From Xestospongia bergquistia (Eukaryota > Porifera > Demospongiae > Haplosclerida > Petrosiidae), in the NCBI GenBank assembly GCA_963965975.1, contig OZ014413.1:9388101-9452100 (forward strand): a DNA stretch of 64,000 nucleotides, read 5' to 3'. The stretch's first letter is position 1. Every line of letters begins with the position of its first letter. The translations under genes and the position numbers were made by a program. Positions 11,032-22,043 of this stretch are shown piece by piece. The notes under the pieces were generated by a model, which worked only from the letters and a program-made list of their open reading frames with translations, had not been told where the DNA came from and did no database searches.

Positions 11032-14000
11032 TCATTTCTTTTTCATCTTCTGTCTTAAACTAAGTAATGGCTGCAGGATCAATGCAGAGTGATGTTGTTG
11101 TGATTGTTCCTGTTCCAAAATGGTTGATTTGTTATCTTTCTTTTTAGTATCTTTAAAAGTATGAAATGGTTGTTTCATAGATTTTATTAAAAGATACCAG
11201 AAAGACTGCTTTAGAGATGAGGAGCGAGTAATTGGGTGTAAAAGGACATCTTGTTCAACTACAGACTCTGTTGTATGCACACTTTGTGGTTGTTCCTCCA
11301 TCTGTTGATCATGTACTAAAATATCAGAGCTGTTACTTTCTATTGGTTGGTTTCTTGGATGGTCTAATTCTTTACAAGAACTACTACTAGGATCAATGCA
11401 CCTTTCTAATAAATGAGCTATTTCAAAATGACCATTCTGATTAGCATACACAGAGGCAGTCCAACCAATATATGAATGACAAGTAGAATCAGCATTTTCT
11501 TTAAGCAAAAGTTGAACAACTTGGTAATGACCATTCTGACTGGCAAGCATTAAAGCAGTACAATCATTTGCATCTTTAAGATTAGGATCAGCACCTGCTT
11601 TGAGCAGAACCTCAACAATTTGATAATGATCATTTGCACTGGCAAACATTAAAGCAGTCCAACCATTTTGGTTTAGAAGGTTAGGATCAGCCTTTTTGAG
11701 TAAAAGCTGAATGACTTGGTAATAAGCATTCTTACTAGCTAACATTACAGCAGTTGCACCATTTTCTGTTTCAATATCCAAATCACTATTTTCTTTGAGT
11801 AGAAAGTGGTAATGAATCAGGTCACTGGCAAAAATGGTATAATGTTCTTCTTGAATTTCCTTTTGTAGAAGATTAACACATTTATAAAGACCATATTCGC
11901 AGGCAAACATTAAAGCAGTCCAACCATCATAGTTTTGAAAATTAGGATCTGCATTTTTGTTGAGAAGAAGCTCTACAACTTGATAATTACCATTCTGACT
12001 GGCAAACATTAAAGCAGTCCAACCATCATGGTTTTGAAGATTAGGATCTGCATTTTTGTTGAGAAGAATCTCTACAACTTGGTAATCACCAAACTGACTG
12101 GCAAACATTAAAGCAGTCCAACCATCTTGCTCTTGAATATTAGGATCAACATTTTCTTTGAGTAGAAGGTCAACAACTTGGTAATGGCCATTCTCACTTG
12201 CAACCATTAAAACAGTCACACCACCTTGTATTTCATGATTAGGATCAGAATTTTCTTTGAGAAGAAGCTCAACAACTTGGTAATGCTCATTCTCAATGGC
12301 ACAAATTAAAGCAGTACAATCTCTTGTATTTTTCAGATTAGGATCAGCATTTGCCTTGAGTAGAAGCTCAACAACTTGGTAGTGGCCATTTTCACTGGCA
12401 CACATTAAAGCAGTACAATCTTCTTCATTTTTCAGATTAGGATTAGCATTTGCCTTGAGTAGAAGCTCAACAACATTGTAATGACCACTTTTACTGGCAA
12501 ACACCAAAGAAGTCCAACCATTTTGGTCTTGAAGATTAGGATCAGCATTTTCTTTGAGTAGAAGTTCAACAACTTGGTAGCAGCCATTCTCACTGGCACA
12601 CATTAAAGCAGTACAATCTTCTTTATTTTTCAGATTAGGATTAGCATTTGCCTTGAGTAGAAGCTCGACAACATTGTAATGACCATTTTTACTGGCAAAC
12701 ATTAAAGAAGTCAAATCATCTTGTTTTTTAAGATTAGGATCAGCATTTGCCTTGAGTAGAAGCTCAACAACATTGTAATGACCATTTTCACTGGCAAGCA
12801 TCAAAGAAGTGCTACCATAATGATTTTGAAGATTAGGATCAGCATTTTCTTTGAGAAGAAGCTCAACAACTTGGTAATGACCATTTTGACTAGCAAGCAT
12901 TAAAGCAGTCCCACCTTCTTGTGTTTGAAGATGAGGATCAGCATTTTTTTTGAGAAGAAGCTCAACGACTTGGTAATGGTCATTCTCACTGGCACACATT
13001 AAAGCAGTACAATCTTTTTCATCTTTCAGATTAGGATTAGCATTTGCTTTGAGTAGAAGCTCAACAACATTGTAATGACTGTTTTCACTGGCAGGCATTA
13101 AAGAAGTGCTACCATAATGATCTTGTAGATTAGGATCAGCATTTTCTTTGAGTAGAATCTCAACAACCTGATAATAGCCATTCTTACTGGCAATAATTAA
13201 AGGAGTCCAACCATTTTGATCTTGAAGATTAGGATCTGCCATTTCCTTGGTAAGAAGTTTAACAGCTTGGGAATGACCATTCGCACTAGCAAAAATTAAA
13301 GCAGTCACACCATTATTGTTTTGAAGGTTGGGATCTGCCTTTTCTTTGAGAAGAAGCTCAATGATTTGAGAATGACCATTCTCACTGGCAAGCATTAATG
13401 AAGTCCTACCATAATGGTCTTGAGTGTTAGGATCAGCATTATTTTTGAGTAGAAGCTCAACAATTTGGTAATTGCCATTATGACTGGCAAGCATTAAAGT
13501 AGCCACACCATCTTGGTTTTGAAGATTAGGATCTGCATTTTCTTTGAGAAGAAGTTCAACAACTTGGTAATGACCATTTTCACATGCAAACATTAAAGCA
13601 GTCGAATTATCTTGGTTTTGAAGATTAGGATCTGCATTTTCTTTGAGAAGAAGTTCAACAACTTGGTAATGACCATTTTTACTAGCAAACATTAAAGCAG
13701 TCACACCATTATCATTTTGAAGGTTGGGATCTGCCTTTTCATTGAGAAGAAGCTCAATGATTTGAGAATGACCACTCTCACTGGCAAAAATTAATGCAGT
13801 CATACCATCTTTGTTTTGAAGGTTGGGATCTGCCCTTTCTTTGAGAAGAAGCTCAATGATTTGAGAATGACCATTCTCACTGGCAAGCATTAATGAAGTC
13901 CTACCATAATGGTCTTGAGTGTTAGGATCAGCATTATTTTTGAGTAGAAGCTCAATAATTTGGTAATTGCCATTATGACTGGCAAGCATTAAAGTAGCCA

Positions 14001-15939
14001 CGCCATCTTGGTTTTGAAGATTGGGATCTGCATTTTCTTTGAGAAGAAGTTCAACAACTTGGTAATGACCATTTTCACATGCAAACATTAAAGCAGTCGA
14101 ATTATCTTGGTTTTGAAGATTAGGATCTGCATTTTTTTTGAGAAGAAGTTCAACAACTTGGTAATGACCATTTTCACATGCAAACATTAAAGCAGTCGAA
14201 TTATCTTGGTTTTGAAGATTAGGATCTGCATTTTCTTTGAGAAGAAGTTCAACAACTTGGTAATGACCATTTTCACATGCAAACATTAAAGCAGTCGACT
14301 TATCTTGGTTTTGAAGATTAGGTTCTGCATTTTCTTTGAGAAGAAGGTCAACCACATTGTAATAACCATTTTTACTGGCAAAGATAAGAGATGTCCAACC
14401 ATTTAGCTCTTGTAAGTTAGGATTACTTTGAGCCTTTAGTAACAATGTAACTATGATGTAGAAGTTTCTTTCACAGGCTTTCATTAATGCAGTGTTACCA
14501 TTGTTATCTTGAATGTTGACATTAGCTCCTGCTGATATTAGTGTCTGTATAACTTGTTCATGCTCACCATTAGTAGCTAACATTAATGCTGTTTGTCCAT
14601 CTTCATTCTGGTAGTCAACATTACCTCCTAGTTCAAGTAGTATTATGACATCATTATTATGACCAACTTGTGCTGCTTGAAGTAGTGAATCTTCAAAGGT
14701 GAAAGCTGTATTCTCTTCTTCCATTAAAATAGGTTGGTCATTGATGATCATTTCAAAGATACCTACTTGATACATGAACTCTGTTTTCTCAGCTGCCATA
14801 AGTATGAGAGATTGTGATTGTGAGTGAGGTGCCAGGAACCGAACACAAATTGATCCTGGCTCAATATGAATGTGGGTTAAAAATTGTTTCTTTGTTGGAA
14901 ATAAGTAATTGATAAGTTTATAAAAATTTTTCAAAGTTATTTTTTCGCATCTACCATGTAGTTTGATGATGACCTCACATGATATTTCTGTGACCTCTTG
15001 TTTTGGTAGCAGTGCTTCTTCAATAGCTGTCTTGATATATTGTAGTTGAGATGACTCTGAAAATATTTCAAGTTCACTGGAATATTCTTCTAATTCTGTT
15101 TGTATGGGATCTCTAGAAAGAAACCGCTTTACTAATTTCTCTATTAGTTTACAATTAAGGAAGCAATAGTGTGGTTGAATGGTATTAAACAACTCATGAA
15201 TATTTTCAATTTCAGTTAGTCCTTTTCCTTCAGTGTATTCCTCAACAAATAGAGCAATATCAACTAGTTTGTGTGTTCCATCTTTAATAGCACCAGCGAG
15301 ATGACTTCTGACTTTGGCTATTATAGATGTAAATTTGAAATGCAAGGTTTCTAAATTTACTGCAACTTGATCTTTAGAACTCATTTCTATTATTTTTGTT
15401 GAAGTTTGACTCTGTTGTGCTAAATTACTACCTTCTTTGCTCTCTTCTTTTGTCTTCACATCATTTGATTTGTCCTTCCTTGGGTCATTGGTACTAGTCT
15501 CAAGTAATGTGTCATCTTGACTGTGTGTATCTAAATTACAAAATAAGTCACAGAAATATATATGTCTTAGATAACTACTACACTCACCTTGATAGTGATC
15601 TACTAGTGGTATGGTAGTAATAAGGTTTTCTTGTACTTTTGAGACTAGATAGTGTTCATTAGCTTTTGATAGGGCAACAATTACTTTATCCCAGGTAGCA
15701 TAGGAGTCAACTCTGAGCCATTCTGAGAAGAAAGCTAATTTTCGAAGATCAGTTGATGAGTAATCATTTTCAATCTTCTTTATCATTGCAGATGATATCT
15801 TAGGGAGAAAAATTCCAAATTTTTGCCACTCTACTAATGGTTCAAGTAGTTCCATTAGTTCAGACTCAGTAGGTCTGTTAGATAGTCTAGGACTATCTAC
15901 TGGTAGAGTAGCAGTACATCTTGTAGGATTGTCAGACAT
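11032..15939 (-). CDS. DEATH-domain ankyrin-repeat protein B (1616 aa spliced, 1635 aa if the intron is kept)
   Basis: ATG at 15939; exon 1 is 15588-15939 and exon 2 is 11032-15530. The order is as in gene A: DEATH domain (about residues 24-108), conserved linker, then about 34 ankyrin repeats with one degenerate unit near 11760-11880, and a basic tail. The intron (15531-15587) is 57 bases, a multiple of three, and has no stop in the coding frame, so spliced and unspliced transcripts are both readable. Repeats are more varied in sequence than in gene D and include a short higher-order pattern (units 'DNSTALMF', 'DGVATLML' and 'YGRTSLML' in sequence, twice). An adaptor role is inferred from the domains; ligand unknown. 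Confidence 0.88.
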   Translation of the reverse strand: MSDNPTRCTATLPVDSPRLSNRPTESELMELLEPLVEWQKFGIFLPKISSAMIKKIENDYSSTDLRKLAFFSEWLRVDSYATWDKVIVALSKANEHYLVSKVQENLITTIPLVDHYQGECSSYLRHIYFCDLFCNLDTHSQDDTLLETSTNDPRKDKSNDVKTKEESKEGSNLAQQSQTSTKIIEMSSKDQVAVNLETLHFKFTSIIAKVRSHLAGAIKDGTHKLVDIALFVEEYTEGKGLTEIENIHELFNTIQPHYCFLNCKLIEKLVKRFLSRDPIQTELEEYSSELEIFSESSQLQYIKTAIEEALLPKQEVTEISCEVIIKLHGRCEKITLKNFYKLINYLFPTKKQFLTHIHIEPGSICVRFLAPHSQSQSLILMAAEKTEFMYQVGIFEMIINDQPILMEEENTAFTFEDSLLQAAQVGHNNDVIILLELGGNVDYQNEDGQTALMLATNGEHEQVIQTLISAGANVNIQDNNGNTALMKACERNFYIIVTLLLKAQSNPNLQELNGWTSLIFASKNGYYNVVDLLLKENAEPNLQNQDKSTALMFACENGHYQVVELLLKENADPNLQNQDNSTALMFACENGHYQVVELLLKKNADPNLQNQDNSTALMFACENGHYQVVELLLKENADPNLQNQDGVATLMLASHNGNYQIIELLLKNNADPNTQDHYGRTSLMLASENGHSQIIELLLKERADPNLQNKDGMTALIFASESGHSQIIELLLNEKADPNLQNDNGVTALMFASKNGHYQVVELLLKENADPNLQNQDNSTALMFACENGHYQVVELLLKENADPNLQNQDGVATLMLASHNGNYQIVELLLKNNADPNTQDHYGRTSLMLASENGHSQIIELLLKEKADPNLQNNNGVTALIFASANGHSQAVKLLTKEMADPNLQDQNGWTPLIIASKNGYYQVVEILLKENADPNLQDHYGSTSLMPASENSHYNVVELLLKANANPNLKDEKDCTALMCASENDHYQVVELLLKKNADPHLQTQEGGTALMLASQNGHYQVVELLLKENADPNLQNHYGSTSLMLASENGHYNVVELLLKANADPNLKKQDDLTSLMFASKNGHYNVVELLLKANANPNLKNKEDCTALMCASENGCYQVVELLLKENADPNLQDQNGWTSLVFASKSGHYNVVELLLKANANPNLKNEEDCTALMCASENGHYQVVELLLKANADPNLKNTRDCTALICAIENEHYQVVELLLKENSDPNHEIQGGVTVLMVASENGHYQVVDLLLKENVDPNIQEQDGWTALMFASQFGDYQVVEILLNKNADPNLQNHDGWTALMFASQNGNYQVVELLLNKNADPNFQNYDGWTALMFACEYGLYKCVNLLQKEIQEEHYTIFASDLIHYHFLLKENSDLDIETENGATAVMLASKNAYYQVIQLLLKKADPNLLNQNGWTALMFASANDHYQIVEVLLKAGADPNLKDANDCTALMLASQNGHYQVVQLLLKENADSTCHSYIGWTASVYANQNGHFEIAHLLERCIDPSSSSCKELDHPRNQPIESNSSDILVHDQQMEEQPQSVHTTESVVEQDVLLHPITRSSSLKQSFWYLLIKSMKQPFHTFKDTKKKDNKSTILEQEQSQQHHSALILQPLLSLRQKMKKK

Positions 15940-16543
15940 AGTGGAAACACACTATATAGCTAGATTTTTCCGAACACTTTAAAAATATCCTTATATGGTC
16001 ATGATTTCTAAATAACTCTACAGTATTCTAAAATTAGAATATCCTTATATAGTTGTTATTATCATACTGTGTGTGTACTGTAGTACTATACACTATATGG
16101 CCAATTCTCATCTATCTTCTGTTATCACAACTATAGCTAAAGTGACAAATATCACATATATTATAATTATATTAGTATTGTTCATAAGCACATATAAATT
16201 CATATATTAATTAATGCCACATATAACACATTAATAATGTACACTGTTACTTAACAGGATACTATCACTATATTTAGTTCTATTATCACAATACTAATGT
16301 CAGTGTCAACTAGCAAGTGTATTAATAATCAATAATAGTAAAACAATATTGTCCTCATTATTGTTAATATAATAAACCTTTGCACAAAATAACAATAGAG
16401 GTATTACTAAAATATCACTATATCAGATATATTATTATTATATATAATAACAAAATGTAAATCACTAAATAATTAATAGTTCAAATGTTCCTAATATTAA
16501 ACTAACTACTAGTTCAGTAAACAAACTTAGTTCATGGACTCCT
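15940..16543 (-). promoter_or_regulatory. Upstream region of ankyrin B with CArG boxes; 3' flank of MYCBP2 copy B
   Basis: Closely related to 4570-5190. The perfect CArG box CCTTATATGG is at 15989-15998 and the near match CCTTATATAG at 16043-16052. Both keep their distance to the ATG at 15939. No coding frame was seen here. Confidence 0.45.
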
Positions 16544-19500
16544 CTAAAAGGTCTGTGCATTACGACAGACACCACATCCCAGAGCAAACTCATCTCCCGT
16601 GGGAGGGTGCTTCACATGAAGGGGACACTCAGTACCTGATAAAGGTTTAGCACGAGGTCCTACTGGACATTGTGGTAGCTCTGATTTGGGCATTGAGGTC
16701 AGACGTTGGAAATCATCGTGACATGGATTACAAAAGTGGGTGGTACCAAAACAAAAGTATACAGCCACAGAACAACAATAACGACATTTGTATTCCAAGA
16801 AATCTGTCCCATGCTTTGGACATATCTACAAAATATTAAAAAGAAGACTCATTTCCATTCTTATAGTAATGAGAATGAGCCTGTACATAACAATATATTA
16901 CCTGAACTTGACCTCCAGTATTAGAACAAGCTGGACAAACTAGTTCAGTAGGATCATAATCATCACTAGCACCAACTGCTTCAGCACAATGTGCTTCACC
17001 ACCATAATATGCCTAATGGATGAATAAAACAAATAGATAGATAAATGGATTAACAGATGGATGAATAAATGGTGAATATGAGAGATGATAGAATATTAAA
17101 TAGACAGACATTAGAATGGACATATAGTCTTACCTTCTTACACTTGTAACAGACATAGTATGCATATTTCCACATTGCATACTCAAGTGGTTTCTGATAG
17201 AACTTTGAAGAGGGAGAAGTGATAGCTTCACATTTTGATTGGTTCTCATACTCCAAACGTAACTGACACTTCCTCTTAACATCATCATAGAGCTCAGAGA
17301 GGGGTGTGGCTACATCTGATAGATGAGGATGAGCTATAGGCTTGTCCTGTATAATGAAAAATGGGTTGATAATTATAGAATGGATGACCAGAGATGATAT
17401 AATGAATGAAGGTCATGTTAATGGATTAATACATATAGCTCAAATGGACAGTTGCTACCATCTTACCTCACAAATGGAGCAGAACATAAACCTGAAAGTA
17501 ATCCTTGGTCCAGACCACTTCTTACTGAGAGCATTATGACAACATTGATAATGGAAAGCATGACCACATTCTAACTGAATAGCTGGAGCACATGACAGTC
17601 CCTCTGTATAACATATCATACACATATCGTCAGCATCTTGTTTTAATGGAGGGTGGGTGGAGTCATCTTGAGTGCCACACCCATGAAGACATGGGAGACA
17701 CTTCTTCTCTCCTTTCACACCACAACAGAGATGACCACAAGACAGAGACTTATCACAGACAGACTTAGCTCTCTCTTGACACTCAGGATCAGCACAAACA
17801 TTACCAATAGCTAATAGACCAGTATTACTGGTAGTACCACAGAACCTACAAGCACCTTTACCTCCACCTGTAATATAGATACAGTGTTGTCATGGATACT
17901 GTTGCTATGCTATTATCAATCAATGTGAATTGGTTGCTATAACAAAATGGGGTCTTTTAGACATACACATGATTATCACTGAATATAATATTGTATTTCC
18001 TACCTCCTACACTGTCTTTGAATTCAACCATTCCTTTCAAAGTACGAGAGTCAGCTAATGCCATAGTCCAATAGAGTTTGATACGACCACACCCTTCATG
18101 AAGATCAACTTTAACAGCCTCTTCTTCTTCTTTGAACACCTAGAGAGAGATGGAGGTCATTATGACTCACATTAGTTAAGTTCTAACTTGTCGTTGATGG
18201 TTATCAGTACGTTTGTGATAATGTAGTACACGATCACATTCTCCACACAAGTTACCACAATGATCACATAATATAAGAGCTTTAGTTTCACCATCATCAT
18301 GATTATCACATAGAGGCTAAAAGGAAAATAATGACAATGTTATAAATAATTCTCTCTTCCTCAAATATACCTTTGTTTGAGGTTTGCCATCTTGTCCTAG
18401 CCATTGTCCTGAGGAGAGAGCATCAGCATGTTCTTCATCAATGACACACAGAGCAGCTAAACAGAGCCAGAACTGTCAAGTGTGTGTGTGTGTGTGTGAG
18501 AGAGAGAGGGATGTTACATGTACATATCATATCAACTACTACTAACAGTATGGGAGTACATTCCAGGATCAGCATTACGAGCTTCTTCATTTACTTTGTT
18601 AAATGTAATACAGCTTGTCCAATTGCTGACTTAGCATAATCCTTCCATTGACCTTTAAGTACAGACTATAAAGAGATAGGATATAATATAATATAATTCA
18701 TAGATCATTAGACACTACTTATTAAATATTTGTATACTCTATAGATTTATAAATAAAGTGCCAAGGTCACTATGAATAACAATACCACACAAGTTATTCA
18801 AAACTTAAAAAGTTCAAAAGTTAGTCTTAAGGATTACATTGGAGTTCACATTGAGAATGACTGTGGTTTAGTGCTATTCTAATAATGATCTATGTCATCA
18901 ACCTGTGTGGCATCTTAGTTGAAACATTTTTTACTTTAAGTAGTAAAAGTATTTTTGATAATTTCTGAACCTTTCTGCAACCTTTTGGTAATGATATTGC
19001 AAATTACACATGACATCAGAATACTGTGGAATTCATTTTATATGGGATTTTTGGTTTGTGACTTTCCTAAGTTACTAGCACTTTAGCTTTTGATAAATGT
19101 AAGGTGTTTCTTGAATGGTACAAACTATTTCTCTCTAGCTCATTTCTAACAAGTTACAACACAGAGTTAGTATTTATTCTCAACACAAACAAGGGTAAAC
19201 CTGCTACAGTGTACTACTAGCCAGTACCAAATATATACATGTACATGTACACATGTTAATGTTTATACCTTCATCATATCTTTGAGTAATTTAACTATCT
19301 CTATAGCTACTTCTTGTTCAATGGATCCTTGTAGATACCAACGTTGACCTCTAACGTGAGCCTCTCCTACAACAGGTTTGGGATCTTTAAGAGTTGCTAG
19401 TGTCACTGCAGCCACAGCAGTATCACCAGTGAGTTTCTATAGTAACAATGATATATACAACATGTAGATATAATGTATCAATGATATGTGTAATGTTTGT

Positions 19501-20795
19501 ATCATATACATGTACAAATAATGCTCTAGTGACTAAATATAGCAGAACTACACTCATTTAAACACTATTGAACAACTAAATTGATGACATTAGTGGACAT
19601 GTGTATATAAAGAGGTGGTTCTGATCTGTGAATGGACTTATTTACCTGCAATATATTTGAGCCTTGCCCCTTTACTTTAACTTGTACAGAGAGTGCTTTA
19701 GCAATAACAGCTAGCAGACAGTCTAGGAGGCCAAGTTGATTGATAGTAGCAGCTGAATTAACTGCCTCAGCTATAGCACTGTAACCAAGAGGTGGTAGGA
19801 CTGTCACATTAGTCATTGTAGCAAAGTCTCTTGGTTTTATATATGGAAGAATACGTCGTAATAGAGAACACACCTAATGGAAATTGAGAGAACAACATAC
19901 AATAATTGTACATGTAATAATAGTATATGTACATGTACATGTTGTAATGGTATTTGTAATAATGGTATATGTACATGTACATGTTGTAATGGTATTTGTA
20001 ATAATGGTATATGTACATGTACATGTTGTAATGGTATTTGTAATAATGATATGTACATGTACATGTTGTAATGGTATTTGTAATAATGGTATATGTACAT
20101 GTACATGTTGTAATGGTATTTGTAATAATGGTATATGTACATGTACATGTTGTAATGGTATTTGTAATAATGCTATGTGTAGTAATGGTATATGTATATG
20201 TGATGTGATTAAATGGGATTGTTAATAGCACAATAGATATTACTAAATAAATGATCAACTAAATACAGCTGTAACTAGATGGATAGTTAAATATATAGAG
20301 TGACTATTCAGTATTGCAGTATATCTGTTTTCTTACTTGTAATTTAATTCTACCAGAAGCAGTGTGTAAAAGAGAGACAAGATCTTGTATTAACTGGCTC
20401 TGTCCAGCCAAATAATTACATCCCAGTTCACTCTGACTCAGACCCTCTAACATAGTCAATAATTCATAACAATATGTATCAGGCCCTTTACTACGACTGC
20501 CAACTCCCTCAAGAGTACTGGGATCATGGCTAGCTTGGCGAGCAGGAGGCACTTTTGGTGCTGTTGGTTCCTTCAGACTCTTCTCCCATTCTTCTTTCAT
20601 ACGAGATGCTTCAGTGTGAACAGAGTCCATGATATGTTGACAGACTGCCTTTTGTAGACCAGAGAGACGACTCTTATTGAAGAGAATATTAGCCATTGAA
20701 GATGTTTCTTCTTCTGTTTGTTCTAAGTTAGAATCAGTCTCTTCTTCTTCTCCTTCTTTGGGTTGAGTGGTGGACAATAGGAGACCACCAAATAC
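16544..20795 (-). pseudogene. Copy B: MYCBP2 3' exons downstream of the DOC domain, frame broken
   Basis: Eleven exons align with the full gene: 20337-20795, 19646-19873, 19269-19436, 18547-18665, 18371-18472, 18188-18316, 18004-18139, 17467-17867, 17134-17346, 16902-17012 and 16544-16825. All have the same length as in the full gene except 18547-18665, which is one base short and so meets TAA at 18591-18593. A TAA at 20924-20926 in the exon above ends the frame earlier still. The RING and TC exons (16544-17867) stay open and keep the catalytic cysteines. Whether anything starts translation at them is unknown. Confidence 0.8.
19915..20200. repeat. 42-bp minisatellite in an intron of copy B (about 6-7 units)
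   Basis: The unit contains the self-complementary run 'tgtacatgtacatg' followed by 'ttgtaatggtatttgtaata'. The same intron has about 4-5 units in copy C (27125-27320) and about 3 in the full gene (42070-42215). Being free of stops in several frames, it yields spurious long open frames on both strands. Confidence 0.9.
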
Positions 20796-20923
20796 CTAAA
20801 TAGATAGAAGGATAGATAGACAGACAAACAGACAGATAGGTAAGTGAATAAAATTATATGAATGAATGGATGGTTGCCACTGGATGAATGAATGATGTAA
20901 CAGTTGTCAATTCTCTTTACCTG

Positions 20924-21767
20924 TTAAGTCAATAATCTAAACAATCTAAGTGCCTCAGTTTCACAATCTTTTTGCATAGCAACAGCAGTAGTTGGACAAG
21001 CATTAGGAGCAGGTTTATCAGGTCGACCCAGTATTATAACTTGTCTAGCTCGTATGTTATTTTGAACTCCACGCAATTCAAAACGTACAACTTTACACTG
21101 TTCATCAACTTCAGGTACTATAAGAGTCTTCCAACCAACATGACTAGTAGCTAATTTACACTATAAAGAGAATTTAAATTAGATGGAAATAACACATTAA
21201 TAGCATCAAAAAACTGAGGTATTTTATTGTAAACAGTAGTGTTGTATTTCTAACCTTATCAACTTCTTTCAGGCTGTCTTCATCAGGTCCAACAAAGAGA
21301 GATAACTGTTCAACACGTTGCTATATGAGATAGAAATATTAAATATTTATCTTATGTCTCTCTCTTTGTCCACTATTCCTTTGTTTTAAATATAAATCCT
21401 TCTATCCATCAACTACATATCTATTCATCCATTCTTACCCCAGAGTCCTTCTGATTGTCAATATGAATGGAGGCTGCAAATATCTTGATTACTTTATCAT
21501 AAGTTACAGTAATAGAACAAGGTTTACCACGTGGTTCATCACGAGATTCCCAAAAGGTTTCAGTAGATCTGTCAGTTAGACTATTGCTCATAGCATCATT
21601 AGAGGAGACCTTGACTTTACCATCAGATAATACATTGATCATTAACTCCACTAATGTGTCCTGTAATACAATGTTCATTTACTTCTTGTTAAGTATTCTA
21701 TCTCTCTACTAGCACATGTATTTCTAAATCTATCCATCATCTGATAGTCATCTATAGATTGTACATC

Positions 21768-21814
<47 letters not shown>

Positions 21815-21996
21815 TCAGTCAAATATCTTACCATTTGTTTTGTAGGTTGTTTCTCTCCCTCGACTTCTTCCATACCAGAGAGAGCTTCACTGATGTTAGC
21901 AAACACTTGACTTTGAAGCAGAAATGAGTGATCTTGAGGATGAAAGTTGAGACACGAGCTATAGAACCAACAGGTAACTAGAGAGAGAGAGAGTGA

Positions 21997-22043
<47 letters not shown>

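Noticed and set aside
19809..20258. Thr/Tyr-rich open frames on both strands
   Set aside because: They are translations of the 42-bp minisatellite; frames are open on both strands and have no splice context.
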